DNA of 64,000 nucleotides from contig FMBT01000327.1 of the NCBI GenBank assembly GCA_900095095.1, positions 62,001 to 126,000 on the forward strand. The letters are read 5' to 3'. The notes beneath the pieces are model-generated. The model worked only from the letters and a program-made list of their open reading frames with translations. It was not told where the DNA came from and ran no database searches. This DNA is from Fragilariopsis cylindrus CCMP1102 (taxonomy: Eukaryota > Bacillariophyta > Bacillariophyceae > Bacillariales > Bacillariaceae). Made by a program: the position numbers and the translations under genes. Below, one piece after another: positions 47,871 through 58,158 of this stretch (its first letter is position 1; the number at the start of each line of letters is the position of its first letter).

Positions 47871-48232
47871 GATCAAACGAGTTAAAATAGGAATGATAAG
47901 TAATGCGAGCAAACAATCTGTTCATCTACACGTTTTTACATTATTATGATCGTAACATCTTTTGTGATCCATAATATTTTCATTCTTTGCCGTCTCTTTT
48001 ACATAAGTTTGTTAGTCGTAGTGGTATGGATGTAATATGGATGGAAGCATATGGGTATAGTTTCAATTTTTAATTATCATGTGATCATATAATCTGTAGC
48101 TACATCAACATTGATTTGTCTGTATAAATAATTCCTGAATAATTTCATTTCGTCTGATTCCGATTCAAATTCCTCCTTGCATCGTCGAAGCGTCTGACGC
48201 TCTCTTGTCGCGTCAAGCGCAGGAAATATTGC
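47871..48232. other. Convergent intergenic region
   Basis: 3' flanks of the kinase (plus) and NAD-glutamate dehydrogenase (minus). Nothing else seen. Confidence 0.55.
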
Positions 48233-51200
48233 CTAAAAGTCGGTTAGACCCAAAGCAGTTCGAGCTCCCCCCGCTTGTAAAAGTTCTAATATCCTGTTCT
48301 TTTCTTCTGTCGACATCTCCGTATTTTCAAGGGTTTCAATTAGTTTGGCCACTTCCTTCTCTTGGTGAATGTATCGCAAACAGGTTTCTGCAAGTTTGTC
48401 TTTCGGTAGAGCATTTATAAATCGTGTTCCTTCCTTGTAAACCATTTTCGACGCTAGCGTAGAAGCGATAGCATTCTTAATGTACTGTTCAGGGACTTTG
48501 TCGTGAACTTTGTCGAATCCCAAGTCGGCCAGAGTTTTTGGTAAATGTTCACGGAAGAAAGGAAGAAGTTGGTCTTGATCTTCTGACGAGAGTGAATCTA
48601 ATGCGACAGACAATGCATCGGTAGCAGAATTGATGGCATTGCTAATTATTAGGCTCACTTCGGGTAGTGGCTCGCCATAGATATCCGCCTCCGTAAAGAG
48701 AAGTTCTGCTTCTAATTTCGCATACCCCCTCAACTTTGCAAGAACTTCTCCTACGATAGCCTCCTTGTGTTCAAAAAACTCATCTTCAGTTGCCAACATC
48801 GCTGCACATATCTCATAAGAAGAGACAATTACTCCACCCTTGTTAGCAGAGGAATCCTTGACAATCATGACTCCAGCATCTTCGTACAACTTTTGACGAG
48901 CTTCGGCGTTCACAAAAAGATTGGCTCCCTCAACAATTAGTTTGGAGCTGGGTGTCCCATCTTCACAAATGAAATTTTTGTAATTGTTGGCATCGATAGT
49001 GTTTGGGCGACCACCGCAAGGAAGAAATACATCACAAACAAGTCGATTGTGCATAGTATTGCGAGCCTTAGTACCCTCTTCCGTATCGCAGGTATGCAGG
49101 ATACCGTCTGAACTGAGTTGCGACGGATCAAAGTTGCTTATGCATAATTCCTCGTGGAATAATCGTAACAGTTCATCGTGGTCCAAACCTTCGGGATCTT
49201 CAGCACATCCCGAGTGATCTCCAATTCCAACGATCTTAGCATTATCTCCGTACTCTCTTATCAAGATTTTTATTTCGTTTCCTGCGACGTCGCCATCTGG
49301 ACCACCAGTCATTTTGATGGTAAAACTTTCCTTTTTTGGATCAATTCCTAGGACACGTTTCAACGCAACGTCCAAAAACACATTCACACCCTCGCTTGTC
49401 ACACCGTACTCCTTGTGGTTGATTCCTGCCTTCGGTTTGCTACTCATGAATGCTGCTGGTGTATCGTATCCACGACGAGCTGCCTGTTTGATGATCCAAT
49501 TTATATCTTCTGGGATGACATTTTCGTCAGGACCAAAATAAATGGTTTCAGGTTTCCCAAAATAATCCACAATTGTCTTTCGCGTATCTTCTGTGTCAAC
49601 CACCAAATCTAAGATGCTATCAGTCATGGCCTTGACCGATTTGCGGATGACAAAATCTCTCGTTCCGTTCAAGATATCGTTTGTGTCGATTAAACAGACA
49701 GCCTTGCTGCCACCTTCGGGAATATCTTTGTTTTTCAATTGTTGGGCAAATGCCAAACCATAACACTCGTCATATTGACGGGATGATTCTAACGCTAATT
49801 GCTCCGAACTTGTGGGGGCGACCAATCGTAGCCCACCACGAGCAATGTCGCGAAAGCGAACGTGGTAGCCATTGAACCGTCGTCCATGGATCTGCGAAGG
49901 AGAAGTAAGAAGAAAACGGGCAAAAGGATATGTCACGGTTTGGGTGAGCAAAACGAATAGACATAGATCTATAAAGAGTATAGCAACATTAGTATAGCAA
50001 CATTCCTTTATCATAAAATAAACAGATGAAATGATAACTTACGAATAAGATTCCGTACGGTAAAGTAGAATCTTCTTCCGAACCGACTCCCATTATCGAT
50101 GGATCCAATCGGAGCGATAAGGCATATCGATCGTTCATGTACACGTTGGTTTTATAGGTTTTTTCGAGTATTTCAGTCATCCCCATAAGGATTTCTTCTA
50201 CATAAGATACTTCTACATTGGAAGCAATTTCTTCACGAATTTCATTAAGACTTTCTCGAAAGTCGGTTTCTGCAAGAGCGACCTCGGGGTCGAAACGTCT
50301 CAGAAATAAATCGGTTATTTTCGCAGCGTATCCAATCGTTCGAGGATGTGTCACAGTTTGCTGTTACCATCGTTGTTGTTTAAGGAAGAAATAGATTGGT
50401 TAGGGCAGGTGATTGTGTGTGTGTGGATAAGATAATCAGAACACGGAAGGTAGATATATAAAGTAAGGCAGAATAAAACGTACCAATATGTTGTGTTTTG
50501 AATAAAAGTGACTGTTGCCACCGTATGCATTATTTTTAGCATCTTTGTTGGATGTTTTGTTCAGTAAAATTGGATGTAGCAAATTGCACATTGCCGTAAT
50601 AATCTCTCCACGTTTGACACCAAGCCAAGGCTCGTCTTCAAAGACAAGTTTCATCGTGGTATCGTCCAACCACTTCATACGCTTGAGGTTGGATTGCAAT
50701 CGCTCAAATTTCGACTGGTTGCCATAACCTTCGACGTGTGTATCAAGATTAACATTGCCTGGCGCTGCATTATCCTTTTCATCAGTAGGATGGATTAGCA
50801 ATCGTAACATCGTAACACTACCGTTATCGCCGTCTGGAATAACGTCTAAACGAGCTCTACCAACATCGAATCCTTGAACATACAGTAGTCTACAGGTGTG
50901 CTCTAGAGCGACTTGTGGCAACGAATTAGCCATTGCTACATCTAACCAATATTGTTTGCCACCGCTACTACTATTATTCGGCCCTAATAGTTCTTCGTGA
51001 ACGGCTAATTCGATTCGAGCCTCGCAACATTCCGTCCCGCTCACAGACTCGAACAACATACGTTGTCTCAGACAGCGTTCGGGATGTTCACAAATGATTT
51101 TCAAATAATTATCACGACACTTGCTAAGGTACGCCTTTAAGTTTGTTTCTTCGAAACAAGCTTCGTTTGGATCTAGATCGGGGTATTTCGTTAGTGTATC

Positions 51201-51985
51201 TCCCTGTCGAACTTCTTTGGCAAATTGAAGAATAATATCACGATATGGAGTCGGCTCACGTTCACGTCCACGTTCTTCATCCTCTTGCGACATTGAATCT
51301 CCGTATACGAACATGTTGAGTGAAAACGAATCGTCGTGGGCACTGAAAACATGGAGTCTTGTCAAAGACGGAGTACTTGGATCGCATCGCGGCAACTCCT
51401 CGACCATGTTCAGTAATGTTCCTGGTTGCGTCGTCGGTCGAATGTAGGTATATACGGTTCGACCGTCACTCGTTTTACCTTTAAGATTAAGGTATATATC
51501 CATATCTGCATCGATGACTGCTGCTAGGGCCTTACGTGATCTCTTCTTAGGTATGGCGGAATCTGTTGAAAATAAGATACTGGCATCGTCTTCAAAAACC
51601 AAGGAACAACACTTTCAATCGTAGTAGCGGTGGTACGTGTTAACTCATAACATAAGGCAGCGGCAGCGTTGTCGCTGTTGATACCGTCAAAATTATTGCT
51701 GTTAGCTCCTACACCTTCACTGCTGTTTTTTTTGGCAAGTGTATTGGAAGAAGGAGAAAAAGAAGGATCGCCTAATGATCCGAATGCAGATTGATGAAAA
51801 GCTGCACCGGGAATCAAATGATCGGTTTTGCTGTCGTTGTTTTTGTTTCCAGTATCGTCAGAAAGGAACCTACGAGTAGAAGTAGTATGCGTAGTATTAT
51901 GAGCTGCCAATAACGGACGAGCGACCACAGTAGGTCGACATCGTCGTGCCAACGTCTTAGCGACGATAGCTGAAGAGGTCATCAT
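48233..51985 (-). CDS. GDH2: Large NAD-dependent glutamate dehydrogenase, mitochondrial
   Basis: Three coding exons on the minus strand: 51985-50484, 50360-50043 and 49891-48233, all phase 0. One missing G near 51536 (GTAAGGCCC) restores the first exon; total 1159 residues, the size of the ~115-kDa fungal/protist NAD-GDH class. N-terminus is a mitochondrial presequence (IVAKTLARRCRPTVVARPLL). Early part: VVPWFLKTMPVSYFQQIPPY. Catalytic part: YHVRFRDIARGGLRLVAP, LKNKDIPEGGSKAVCLID (the lysine-containing glycine-rich substrate loop), KMTGGPDGDVAGNEIKIL, PCGGRPNTIDANNYKNF and VEGANLFVNAEARQKLYEDAG. It oxidises glutamate to 2-oxoglutarate and ammonium in the matrix. Its upstream region shares a repeat with the neighbouring sulfotransferase. 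Confidence 0.93.
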
Positions 51986-52729
51986 CGTAATCCAGGGAAT
52001 ATCGTGTTATTATTGTTATTATTAGTACTATCACAGAGACTGTGTGATGTGTAATTTGTTTATTTAATTTGCGTTAGCTTTTTAGATTTCTTTGATGTTT
52101 TTTTCTATATATTTTATGGGATTGTTTTGTTTGTTTACGTCGTTTGTTTTTTTGGCTTCGTCGTTCCAATCCCTTGGTAATGACTATGTGCACTATTGTG
52201 GTCGCTGATTGATTTGATTTCGATCAATCGTGTCCCTACGACGCTGGCATGTTACAAATTAATCGGAGATGGAGAAGTCTAAAATTAGATGTGCTGTCAA
52301 CGAAGTAAGATATATGGGATTGGTTTTCATTCAAAATACCGTTAGACGTAACGTTAGGACTAACATAGTACTGTAGCGTAATAAGCTTAATGATTGCTTA
52401 AAGATTGCATGATTGCTTGCTTTTATCCACTTTTGTGCCATGTTGCTGAACTGACAAAAATGAGCCCAGAAGATTTGCAAGCGAGGATATCGGAACCAAA
52501 TGATGATGGTTTCGGAATTAGAAATACTGAAGCAAGAATCGCATTGATGAGAGGAATTTCTATGTAAAATGCTTCCATTTAATAAAAACATTCGTGTGTG
52601 CCCGTATGGATTGTTCATAAACTACATTTGACATCAAGCAAAGAATTGAAATGTTTGCACCAATTTGAGAAACATATTTACTTTATTACTACAATACACG
52701 TAATGCGAGATTTTTCTTTTGACGAAAGA
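51986..52729. other. Intergenic: GDH promoter and repeat copy 1
   Basis: Upstream of GDH (minus) and 3' of the sulfotransferase (minus). Contains the first copy of the direct repeat, including a truncated version of the small plus-strand ORF start found intact at 53970. Confidence 0.6.
52203..52359 (+). repeat. Direct repeat, copy 1
   Basis: Similar to 53881-54047 in the same orientation. Bases 52254-52317 match 53955-54018 exactly over 64 bp; flanks on both sides remain recognisable with small indels (GATTGATTTCGATCAA...CGTGTCCCTAC on the left; CATTCA...CGTTA.ACGTA on the right). Confidence 0.9.
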
Positions 52730-53797
52730 TTACTCAGGATGACTGTAACCGAAGGTGCTCATAAGTTTCTCATCCAGCGATTGCTTGGCTATTGAATAAT
52801 CTTCTATTGACAATCCACCTCTTGGATCTCTTGGCCAATGAAATTTTGACCATGCATCCACTAAACTTGTTTGTTCGTTGCTGTGCCCTTCTCCATTCTT
52901 TAAGCTTTTCGTTACATGCTTGAATTCCTTTGTCAATTGTCCACCGGCGCATGCGCAAATTTTCTCGACCGTTTCTCTCGGGCGCAAAGTTAGATCTTCG
53001 TTCCTTACAATAACTCGTGGGTAAGGAAATTCATATACATATTTTCGATGCCATAAGTTCCAAACCCTAAGGATATTCTCATGTTTACCCCACAGATTCA
53101 CCTTAGAAGCTAGATTTGGACATGATGTGTCATCATCCCATGTCACGACGTATGGGTTCCTGCACATACTCTTGCTCCATTCATAAGGATCGCGAGTGGT
53201 AACAACGACTAGACCATGATCTCTATTAAATTCAATTTCATCATCGATAAATTGGAATGCTGTACGATTTCTGCTGGTTGCATATCCATGCTTCCCCCAT
53301 GGTACCTGCCAGTACACGTTTTTTTGACCGCCAGGCATTATGCAATTTTTTACTAGGAGCTTATGAAGGAGGTTAGTCCCAGTGTTGAAAATACCAGCAA
53401 CCCCAATCCACCGATCATTCTCATTGGGCACGCCTTGACGAAACTTCTCACACTGGTTTATGGCTCCTCTATGAGTACCCCTTCCGTCACCGTGAACAAA
53501 TACTGGGCTCTTTCCCACAAACTTAAGCAGTTCGTCTGTGGTGGGAAGTAGTGCAAGAGTGTGGTTTCTCAACGGTATCCCTGCTTCGTTGAAATGACGT
53601 ATAGCCCAACTATGTATATCATCAACTTTATTTTTGCTATTGAGAGCAATGCTTGCATTCTCGACATTCTGTTCAAGCACAAAAGTCAAATCCGTGCTTT
53701 GTTTTGTTGAGCTCAGTACGGAGTAATGCGCTGCGCATAACAAGAATATTGCCATCGCACATAATATTACTATGTACATACTAGACCTAGGAATCAT
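52730..53797 (-). CDS. Type II membrane sulfotransferase-like protein
   Basis: 355 residues, single exon. N-terminal signal-anchor (MYIVILCAMAIFLLCAAHYS) and a lumenal catalytic region. WIGVAGIFNTGTNLLHKLLV is the 5'-phosphosulfate-binding loop of PAPS-dependent sulfotransferases in G-x-x-N-T-G-T form, and VVVTTRDPYEWSKSMC is the 3'-phosphate-binding strand (R-DP..W..S). RNEDLTLRPRETVEKICA is the region before the C-terminal helix. Golgi carbohydrate or lipid sulfation is the family role; acceptor unknown. It lies between two copies of a 160-bp direct repeat, each located just upstream of a minus-strand gene, so the gene may have arrived by local duplication or insertion. Confidence 0.75.
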   Translation of the reverse strand: MIPRSSMYIVILCAMAIFLLCAAHYSVLSSTKQSTDLTFVLEQNVENASIALNSKNKVDDIHSWAIRHFNEAGIPLRNHTLALLPTTDELLKFVGKSPVFVHGDGRGTHRGAINQCEKFRQGVPNENDRWIGVAGIFNTGTNLLHKLLVKNCIMPGGQKNVYWQVPWGKHGYATSRNRTAFQFIDDEIEFNRDHGLVVVTTRDPYEWSKSMCRNPYVVTWDDDTSCPNLASKVNLWGKHENILRVWNLWHRKYVYEFPYPRVIVRNEDLTLRPRETVEKICACAGGQLTKEFKHVTKSLKNGEGHSNEQTSLVDAWSKFHWPRDPRGGLSIEDYSIAKQSLDEKLMSTFGYSHPE

Positions 53798-53880
53798 CTT
53801 GCAAAAAAAAGATGATTTCGAATATTTCCTCTTCCCGTTTCGATTGTTTTGTCGAGAGATGAAAATGCTTCCTCTTTCCT

Positions 53881-54047
53881 CGCTGATTGGTGATTGATTT
53901 CGATCAACAATCGTGTCCCTACTACGCTAGTACTGTTTACTAGTATGATACTGTACAAATTAATCGGAGATGGAGAAGTCTAAAATTAGATGTGCTGTCA
54001 ACGAAGTAAGATATATGGAATTCATTCACATTACGTTACACGTAGGA
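53881..54047 (+). repeat. Direct repeat, copy 2
   Basis: Second copy of the repeat at 52203-52359; contains the 64-bp identical core at 53955-54018. It spans the presumed sulfotransferase promoter and the start of the 101-codon plus-strand ORF. Confidence 0.9.
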
Positions 54048-54275
54048 TTACCACAGGCAGTCAAAATAACTCTCATACAATGCACGGTAGTGCCGTCATA
54101 TACAGTACGTGAACAATTACAGAATTCGAATGAACAAGTTGTGATAATAATAGACGCCTCAATGAACATTCCTATGCCAGCTATACATAAATCACCGAAC
54201 TATGTAGTCCGAGCCTTCGTCGTCGATGATGGAAACCGATATGGTAAGTCTTCTAGATCATCTTCGGTAACGTGA
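53970..54275 (+). CDS. Small hypothetical protein starting in the repeat
   Basis: 101 codons beginning MEKSKIRCAVNEVRYMEFIH and ending GKSSRSSSVT. No domain recognised; alternating basic and beta-like segments (ALPQAVKITLIQ-type, VVIIIDASMNIPMP). The same start (MEKSKIRCAVNEVRYM) occurs in repeat copy 1 but runs into a stop after about 35 codons there. Could be a real divergent gene whose start was duplicated, or a chance frame. Confidence 0.3.
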   Translation: MEKSKIRCAVNEVRYMEFIHITLHVGLPQAVKITLIQCTVVPSYTVREQLQNSNEQVVIIIDASMNIPMPAIHKSPNYVVRAFVVDDGNRYGKSSRSSSVT

Positions 54276-54393
54276 TGATGAATTCCGTTAGCTAAAAATT
54301 GGACTTCAATTTGACATCTTTATTCGATGGATGCCTTGCGGTCATCTTAGCAACGAAGGCGCGGGCACTAGCATCATAATTGTCGTTGTTGTC

Positions 54394-54732
54394 TTATTCT
54401 TCTTCGTTGTCATCATGGCCTATTGGGCCGGGAGGTAACAAGATCACTCCGCTTTTCATCCTGTAGGAATGCATTTTGTCAAAGACCGCATCGTCTTCTA
54501 GGATGACCAAAGATTCCATTTTCTCCTTCGGTTTCGGAATTTTATTTCTATGTGTGTTCTTTTGTGATGTCTGAAAAGATCCAAACAATGACACTCTTTG
54601 TGAAGGCAAGTAGAGTAATCAAGCCAGTGAGTTACAAAACACTGGGAAAGAAGTAAAGTGTAAACGTACCAAGTATACAAGAGGTTTTTGATGCGATCCA
54701 AGAAGAAATAGCGAAAAGGGTATGGTTATCAT
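54394..54732 (-). CDS. Small two-exon hypothetical protein
   Basis: Exons 54732-54670 and 54570-54394 join in phase 0 over a 99-bp GTACGT...TTTTCAG intron, giving 79 residues: a hydrophobic start (MITIPFSLFLLGSHQKPLVY), a basic stretch (KNTHRNKIPKPKEK) and an acidic end (MKSGVILLPPGPIGHDDNEEE). No family recognised. Clean splice sites and phase are the only support. Confidence 0.4.
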
Positions 54733-55451
54733 TGTTTGACGGCTTTTGACAAAGAGTTCTTGTACAATAATTGTACTTGCTTATTTGTGATGCATGTTGG
54801 CGTTTTTTTTTGAATGTCATAAAAAAAAATAAAAAGATCCAATTGATAATTAATAGGACCTATTACTGCGCTGTGTCAAATAAATAGCAATACTAGCATA
54901 AGAGATCCGTGATTGAGGATTGATGAATGAATCCTCATACGTTTCACGAAAAAAATCCATATCAATGCAAGATACGGTATTCGCTCGTTGCTACCGTACA
55001 GTAGAAGTATTTAAGACGTTCGATTCATTCAGTTTCTGTGGCCCTCCGGCACTTTTAACAGCGGGGGACTGAACGAAACTAAATAATCGTCGATTGTTTT
55101 TTCTTCAAAAGCGTATCCCCAAAGCGTGTACCCCTACACGCTTTTTCTAAAAAGGGTGATACACGCTTTTAAGAGGAAAGCGTGTATCCCTCTAATACGC
55201 TCAAAAACTTTTTATTTAGTTTCTAGCAAACTCCCAAATTAGTGCCGGCCATTCTCGATGCTACTACTGTGAATTTTGAGTTTCCGCGCAACCACACAAC
55301 ACTTGATGCTCAACTCACGTTTATTTGCAGGCGACCTCATTATTAGAATGACATCATCATAAAACAGAAAGATATCAATACTGTACACTACCAATACAAT
55401 TAGTTGTCCTGTAAGGAAGTTAAACGTAAGACAAATCAAAATCAAATCAAG
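54733..55451. other. Intergenic with stem-loop repeats
   Basis: Between the small minus-strand gene and the carrier gene; contains the AGCGTGTA repeat cluster annotated separately and two T/A-rich runs near 54808-54838. Confidence 0.5.
55110..55200. repeat. AAAGCGTGTAYCCC direct/inverted repeat cluster
   Basis: Within 90 bp there are about five copies of AAGCGTRTAYCCC in both orientations. GGGTGATACACGCTTT and AAAGCGTGTATCCC form a 14-bp hairpin arm pair around TAAGAGG, and AAAGCGTGTACCCC faces TACACGCTTTTT a few bases away. Possibly the remains of a small hairpin element or a regulatory array about 250 bp upstream of the carrier gene. Confidence 0.6.
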
Positions 55452-56385
55452 ATGGTGGCTGCTGCAGGTGCTTTAGTAACGAAAATGGTGATCGCCGCCT
55501 TCGCTGGGATGGGCGCGGCAACGATCTGTCACCCCTTAGATGTCGTCCGAGTTCAGATGCAAACAGAGGGTGCTGATTTTAAGGGTCCTATTGATTGTGG
55601 TTCTCAAGTTGTCGCACGTGAAGGGATCAGGAAAGGTTTATACGCTGGAATTTCAGCCGCATATCTCAGACAATGGTTGTACGGATCGTGTCGGATCGGA
55701 ATTTATGCATTTTTGTTGGAACAGGCACAACAAAAGAATATTGACGCTGGACTACCAAAGAACCAAATCGCATTCGGAGCGAAACTTTTGATGGGTATGA
55801 CAAGTGGTGGAATTGGTAGCTTCATCGGCACACCATCCGAATTAGCATTGGTGCGGATGTCGAATGATAGCAAACAAGCCGTTGGCGATCGTCGGAACTA
55901 CCAGGGTGTCGTCGATTGTATTAGTCGGATCGCAAGTGAAGAGGGTGTAACAAAATTATGGACCGGTGCAAAGGTTACGTTATGAGAGCGATGGTCTTAT
56001 CGGCATGCGTTTTGGGATGTTCTTCCGAAATCAAATTAAAATTGACAAAGACTGGTCTTTTTGGTACGGAGGTAACCTACTACTTGGTGGATTACCCTTG
56101 TTATTCATTGCGACCTTGTGCTCGTCGTTTATTGCAAATATTTTCTCCAATCCTTTTGATGTTGTAAAAAGTAGATTGCAAAATCAAAAAATCGATCCGA
56201 AAACTGGTGAATTAGGATATACATCGACACTAGATTGTTTTATGAAAATTATTGCAAAAGATGGAGTACCTAAATTGTGGGCAGGATTCCTTCCAGCCTT
56301 TTTCAAGTTAGCTCCGTACACGATCATCAGTTTGATCTTAACAGAAAAAATTACGATGGCAGTTACCGGAAAATCATTCCTTTAG
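55452..56385 (+). CDS. Mitochondrial carrier, oxoglutarate/malate (dicarboxylate/tricarboxylate) type
   Basis: Two missing bases (near 55979 and 56073, GGAGGT context) restore a 311-residue SLC25 protein; length becomes exactly in phase. Three ~100-residue repeats: CHPLDVVRVQMQTEG with GLYAGISAAYLRQW; GTPSELALVRMSND with LWTGAKVTVMRAM; NPFDVVKSRLQNQKIDPKTG with LWAGFLPAFFKLAPY. PSELALVRMSND in repeat 2 and RAMVLSACVLG are hallmarks of the 2-oxoglutarate/malate carrier and plant DTC branch. It exchanges dicarboxylates across the inner membrane, coupling with the nearby GDH product 2-oxoglutarate is functional context only. No long presequence, as usual. Confidence 0.85.
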
Positions 56386-56815
56386 AGTTATTGACTATTT
56401 GCTAATAAATATCTGAAAGTTAATAATCTTTCCACGGTTTTTCTACTAGAAATAATATATGAAATTCCTAATTTTTGCATGTGTGTGTATGCTTTTATAT
56501 GTTAAACGGGTAACGTTAGTCTTCATCGGGAGTCTATTTTTTTTCTCTTTCGTATTGTATTGATCTCATCCAAAAAATATCGAGTACTGTAGGAGAGACC
56601 AGAAATAACGTGGCATTTTTTTAGTTCTCAAGTAAAGGAAATGATGTAATTATCAATTCGTCAGGAGTCTAATTGAGTCGGCGTTATGGACGAGAGACTC
56701 GATTCGACTCCGTCATTCAATTGATTAATAATTAGTTCTTTCATTTCGATTCACAAAATACAAAGTGATGACACTTCACAAAAGGAAAAACTCAAAGACA
56801 AAGACTTTAAATTTT
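56386..56815. other. Convergent intergenic, contains SelH 3' UTR
   Basis: The reverse strand here is the 3' UTR of the selenoprotein gene. A candidate SECIS hairpin is listed separately. Nothing else seen. Confidence 0.5.
56661..56716 (-). promoter_or_regulatory. Candidate SECIS element in selenoprotein 3' UTR
   Basis: On the minus strand, ATGAC then GGAGTC ... GACTCC then TGAC forms a stem whose base carries ATGA and TGA, as in the SECIS kink-turn quartet. Inside are a further AAT/ATT and GAGTC/GACTC pairing and a ~16-nt loop containing AA. It starts 99 bases after the stop codon. Spacing from ATGA to the unpaired AA is not the usual 10-13 nt, so the call is tentative. Confidence 0.35.
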
Positions 56816-57748
56816 TTATGACAAAGCTGAAATAACTTTTTCATTAATTTCATCCATATCAAGTGCCTTGAGGGTCGGAAAGGGACGTTTCATGGCAAGT
56901 AATGAAACGATTGGTTCGTCGATCCCTTCAACAGAAACTACAAAGTTCCCTTTTCCCGGCTGTGTAGTATTTCAAAATAAAAAGGTAAGACACGATTTTA
57001 ATAATACGGCCGGAGAAAAAAGAAAAGAAAGGAGAAAACGGTGTGAGAACAATACATTTCATTTGGCATGATAAAATAGTAACTTTACGAGAAGTAAATA
57101 TTCGGTTGTTGTTCTTCGATTCGATTCTCCTGTTTAATTTTAATTTTTGAAACAATCTTTCAAAATTCTCTGCTAGGTCCTACTAATAATAGACTTTATT
57201 CCGTACGATCCATTTACCTTTTCTAAGTTAATCTGTACGGTAGCTTTATCACCAACCGCCTTCAGAATCTTATTAGCACGAGATTTGAATGCACCTCATT
57301 GTTTACATGCTTCAATGATTACAATTTTCTTTCCCTCGCTACCAACTACTGCAGCAGCAGCAGCAGCAGCTTTTTTGACAGCAGTGGGCGCAACAACCTT
57401 CTTGGCGACAGCTTTCTTAGCCTTTGCAATAACGGCAACTGTTTCCTTTTTCTTTTTGGATTTCGTAGCGGTACTAGCCGCCTTGGTAACTGATTCCTTT
57501 TTCGTCTTCTTCGTCGTCGTCGTTTCCTTCTTTGGAGGTGCTAGTGCTGGTGAAGGTGCTGTAGATTCAGGAAGTACAGCAACTACCTTACTGGACAATC
57601 GTGTAGATTTTCTCGTTGAGGAAACCATGATTCTTTTTCCGTTATTCTTATTCTTAATTAATGATAGAGCAGACACAGCACAAGGAAAAGGAAAAGTATA
57701 GGCAATACTAAGTACGACAACGAAACGATATGCACCACTGTGATACAT
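56816..57748 (-). CDS. SelH-like selenoprotein with CxxU redox motif
   Basis: Two exons on the minus strand, 57748-57218 and 56959-56816, phase 0; 224 residues if the in-frame TGA at 57298-57296 (residue 151) is read as selenocysteine. The sequence around it is KKIVIIEACKQ, then TGA, then GAFKSRANKILKAVGDKATV, i.e. C-x-x-U after a beta strand, as in the Rdx family (SelH, SelW, SelT). The second exon, PGKGNFVVSVEG and KRPFPTLKALD, completes the thioredoxin-like fold in the same frame. The long lysine/alanine-rich N-terminal region resembles the nucleolar, DNA-binding tail of SelH. The 57748 start adds a possible signal peptide; ATG at 57628 (MVSSTRKSTRL) is an alternative. Likely a thiol redox protein. 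Confidence 0.75.
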
Positions 57749-58158
57749 TATTTGTTGATTGTGATTCTTGATTCTTCTATACGCAAAAGAGTTGCGTCAG
57801 GAGAGCGAAAGTAGAAGTTTGTTCTGCCTCGTGTTTTTTGATTTCTCCAAATACAGTACTGTCAACTGCCCCCTCCCTTGCTTCGGGGGCGAAAAAATCC
57901 CGACTCGCCCCCTTCAAAAAAAAATGAAGATTCAAATTATCCACCGAGTCGAGCGTAAACCCGTATGCAAATTGCAAATATTATGTGCGGTAGGTTGGAT
58001 GGAAAAAGAAGAAGTCAAGTGTCAAGTACTGGTAATCAAAGTTACAACATGTACAATAGAATGTACGAATTGTATTAAAGAACGAGTTGAATACTATAGA
58101 AGATCTTATTAATTAATAACTGCACAATCAGCACTTGTCACAGCGCAATAGCTACATC
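57749..58158. other. Divergent promoter region
   Basis: Between SelH (minus) and the membrane protein (plus). A 62-codon plus-strand frame from 57923 (MKIQIIHRVERKPVCKLQ...) ends at 58112 but has no recognisable domain. Includes CCCCCTCCCTTGCTTCGGGGGCG near 57870-57892, GC-rich for this DNA and able to form a CCCC...GGGG hairpin. Confidence 0.45.

Noticed and set aside
57285-57701. 138-codon plus-strand ORF opposite the selenoprotein
   Set aside because: Antisense of the lysine/alanine-rich SelH-like head; the minus strand carries the CxxU motif and splice phases.
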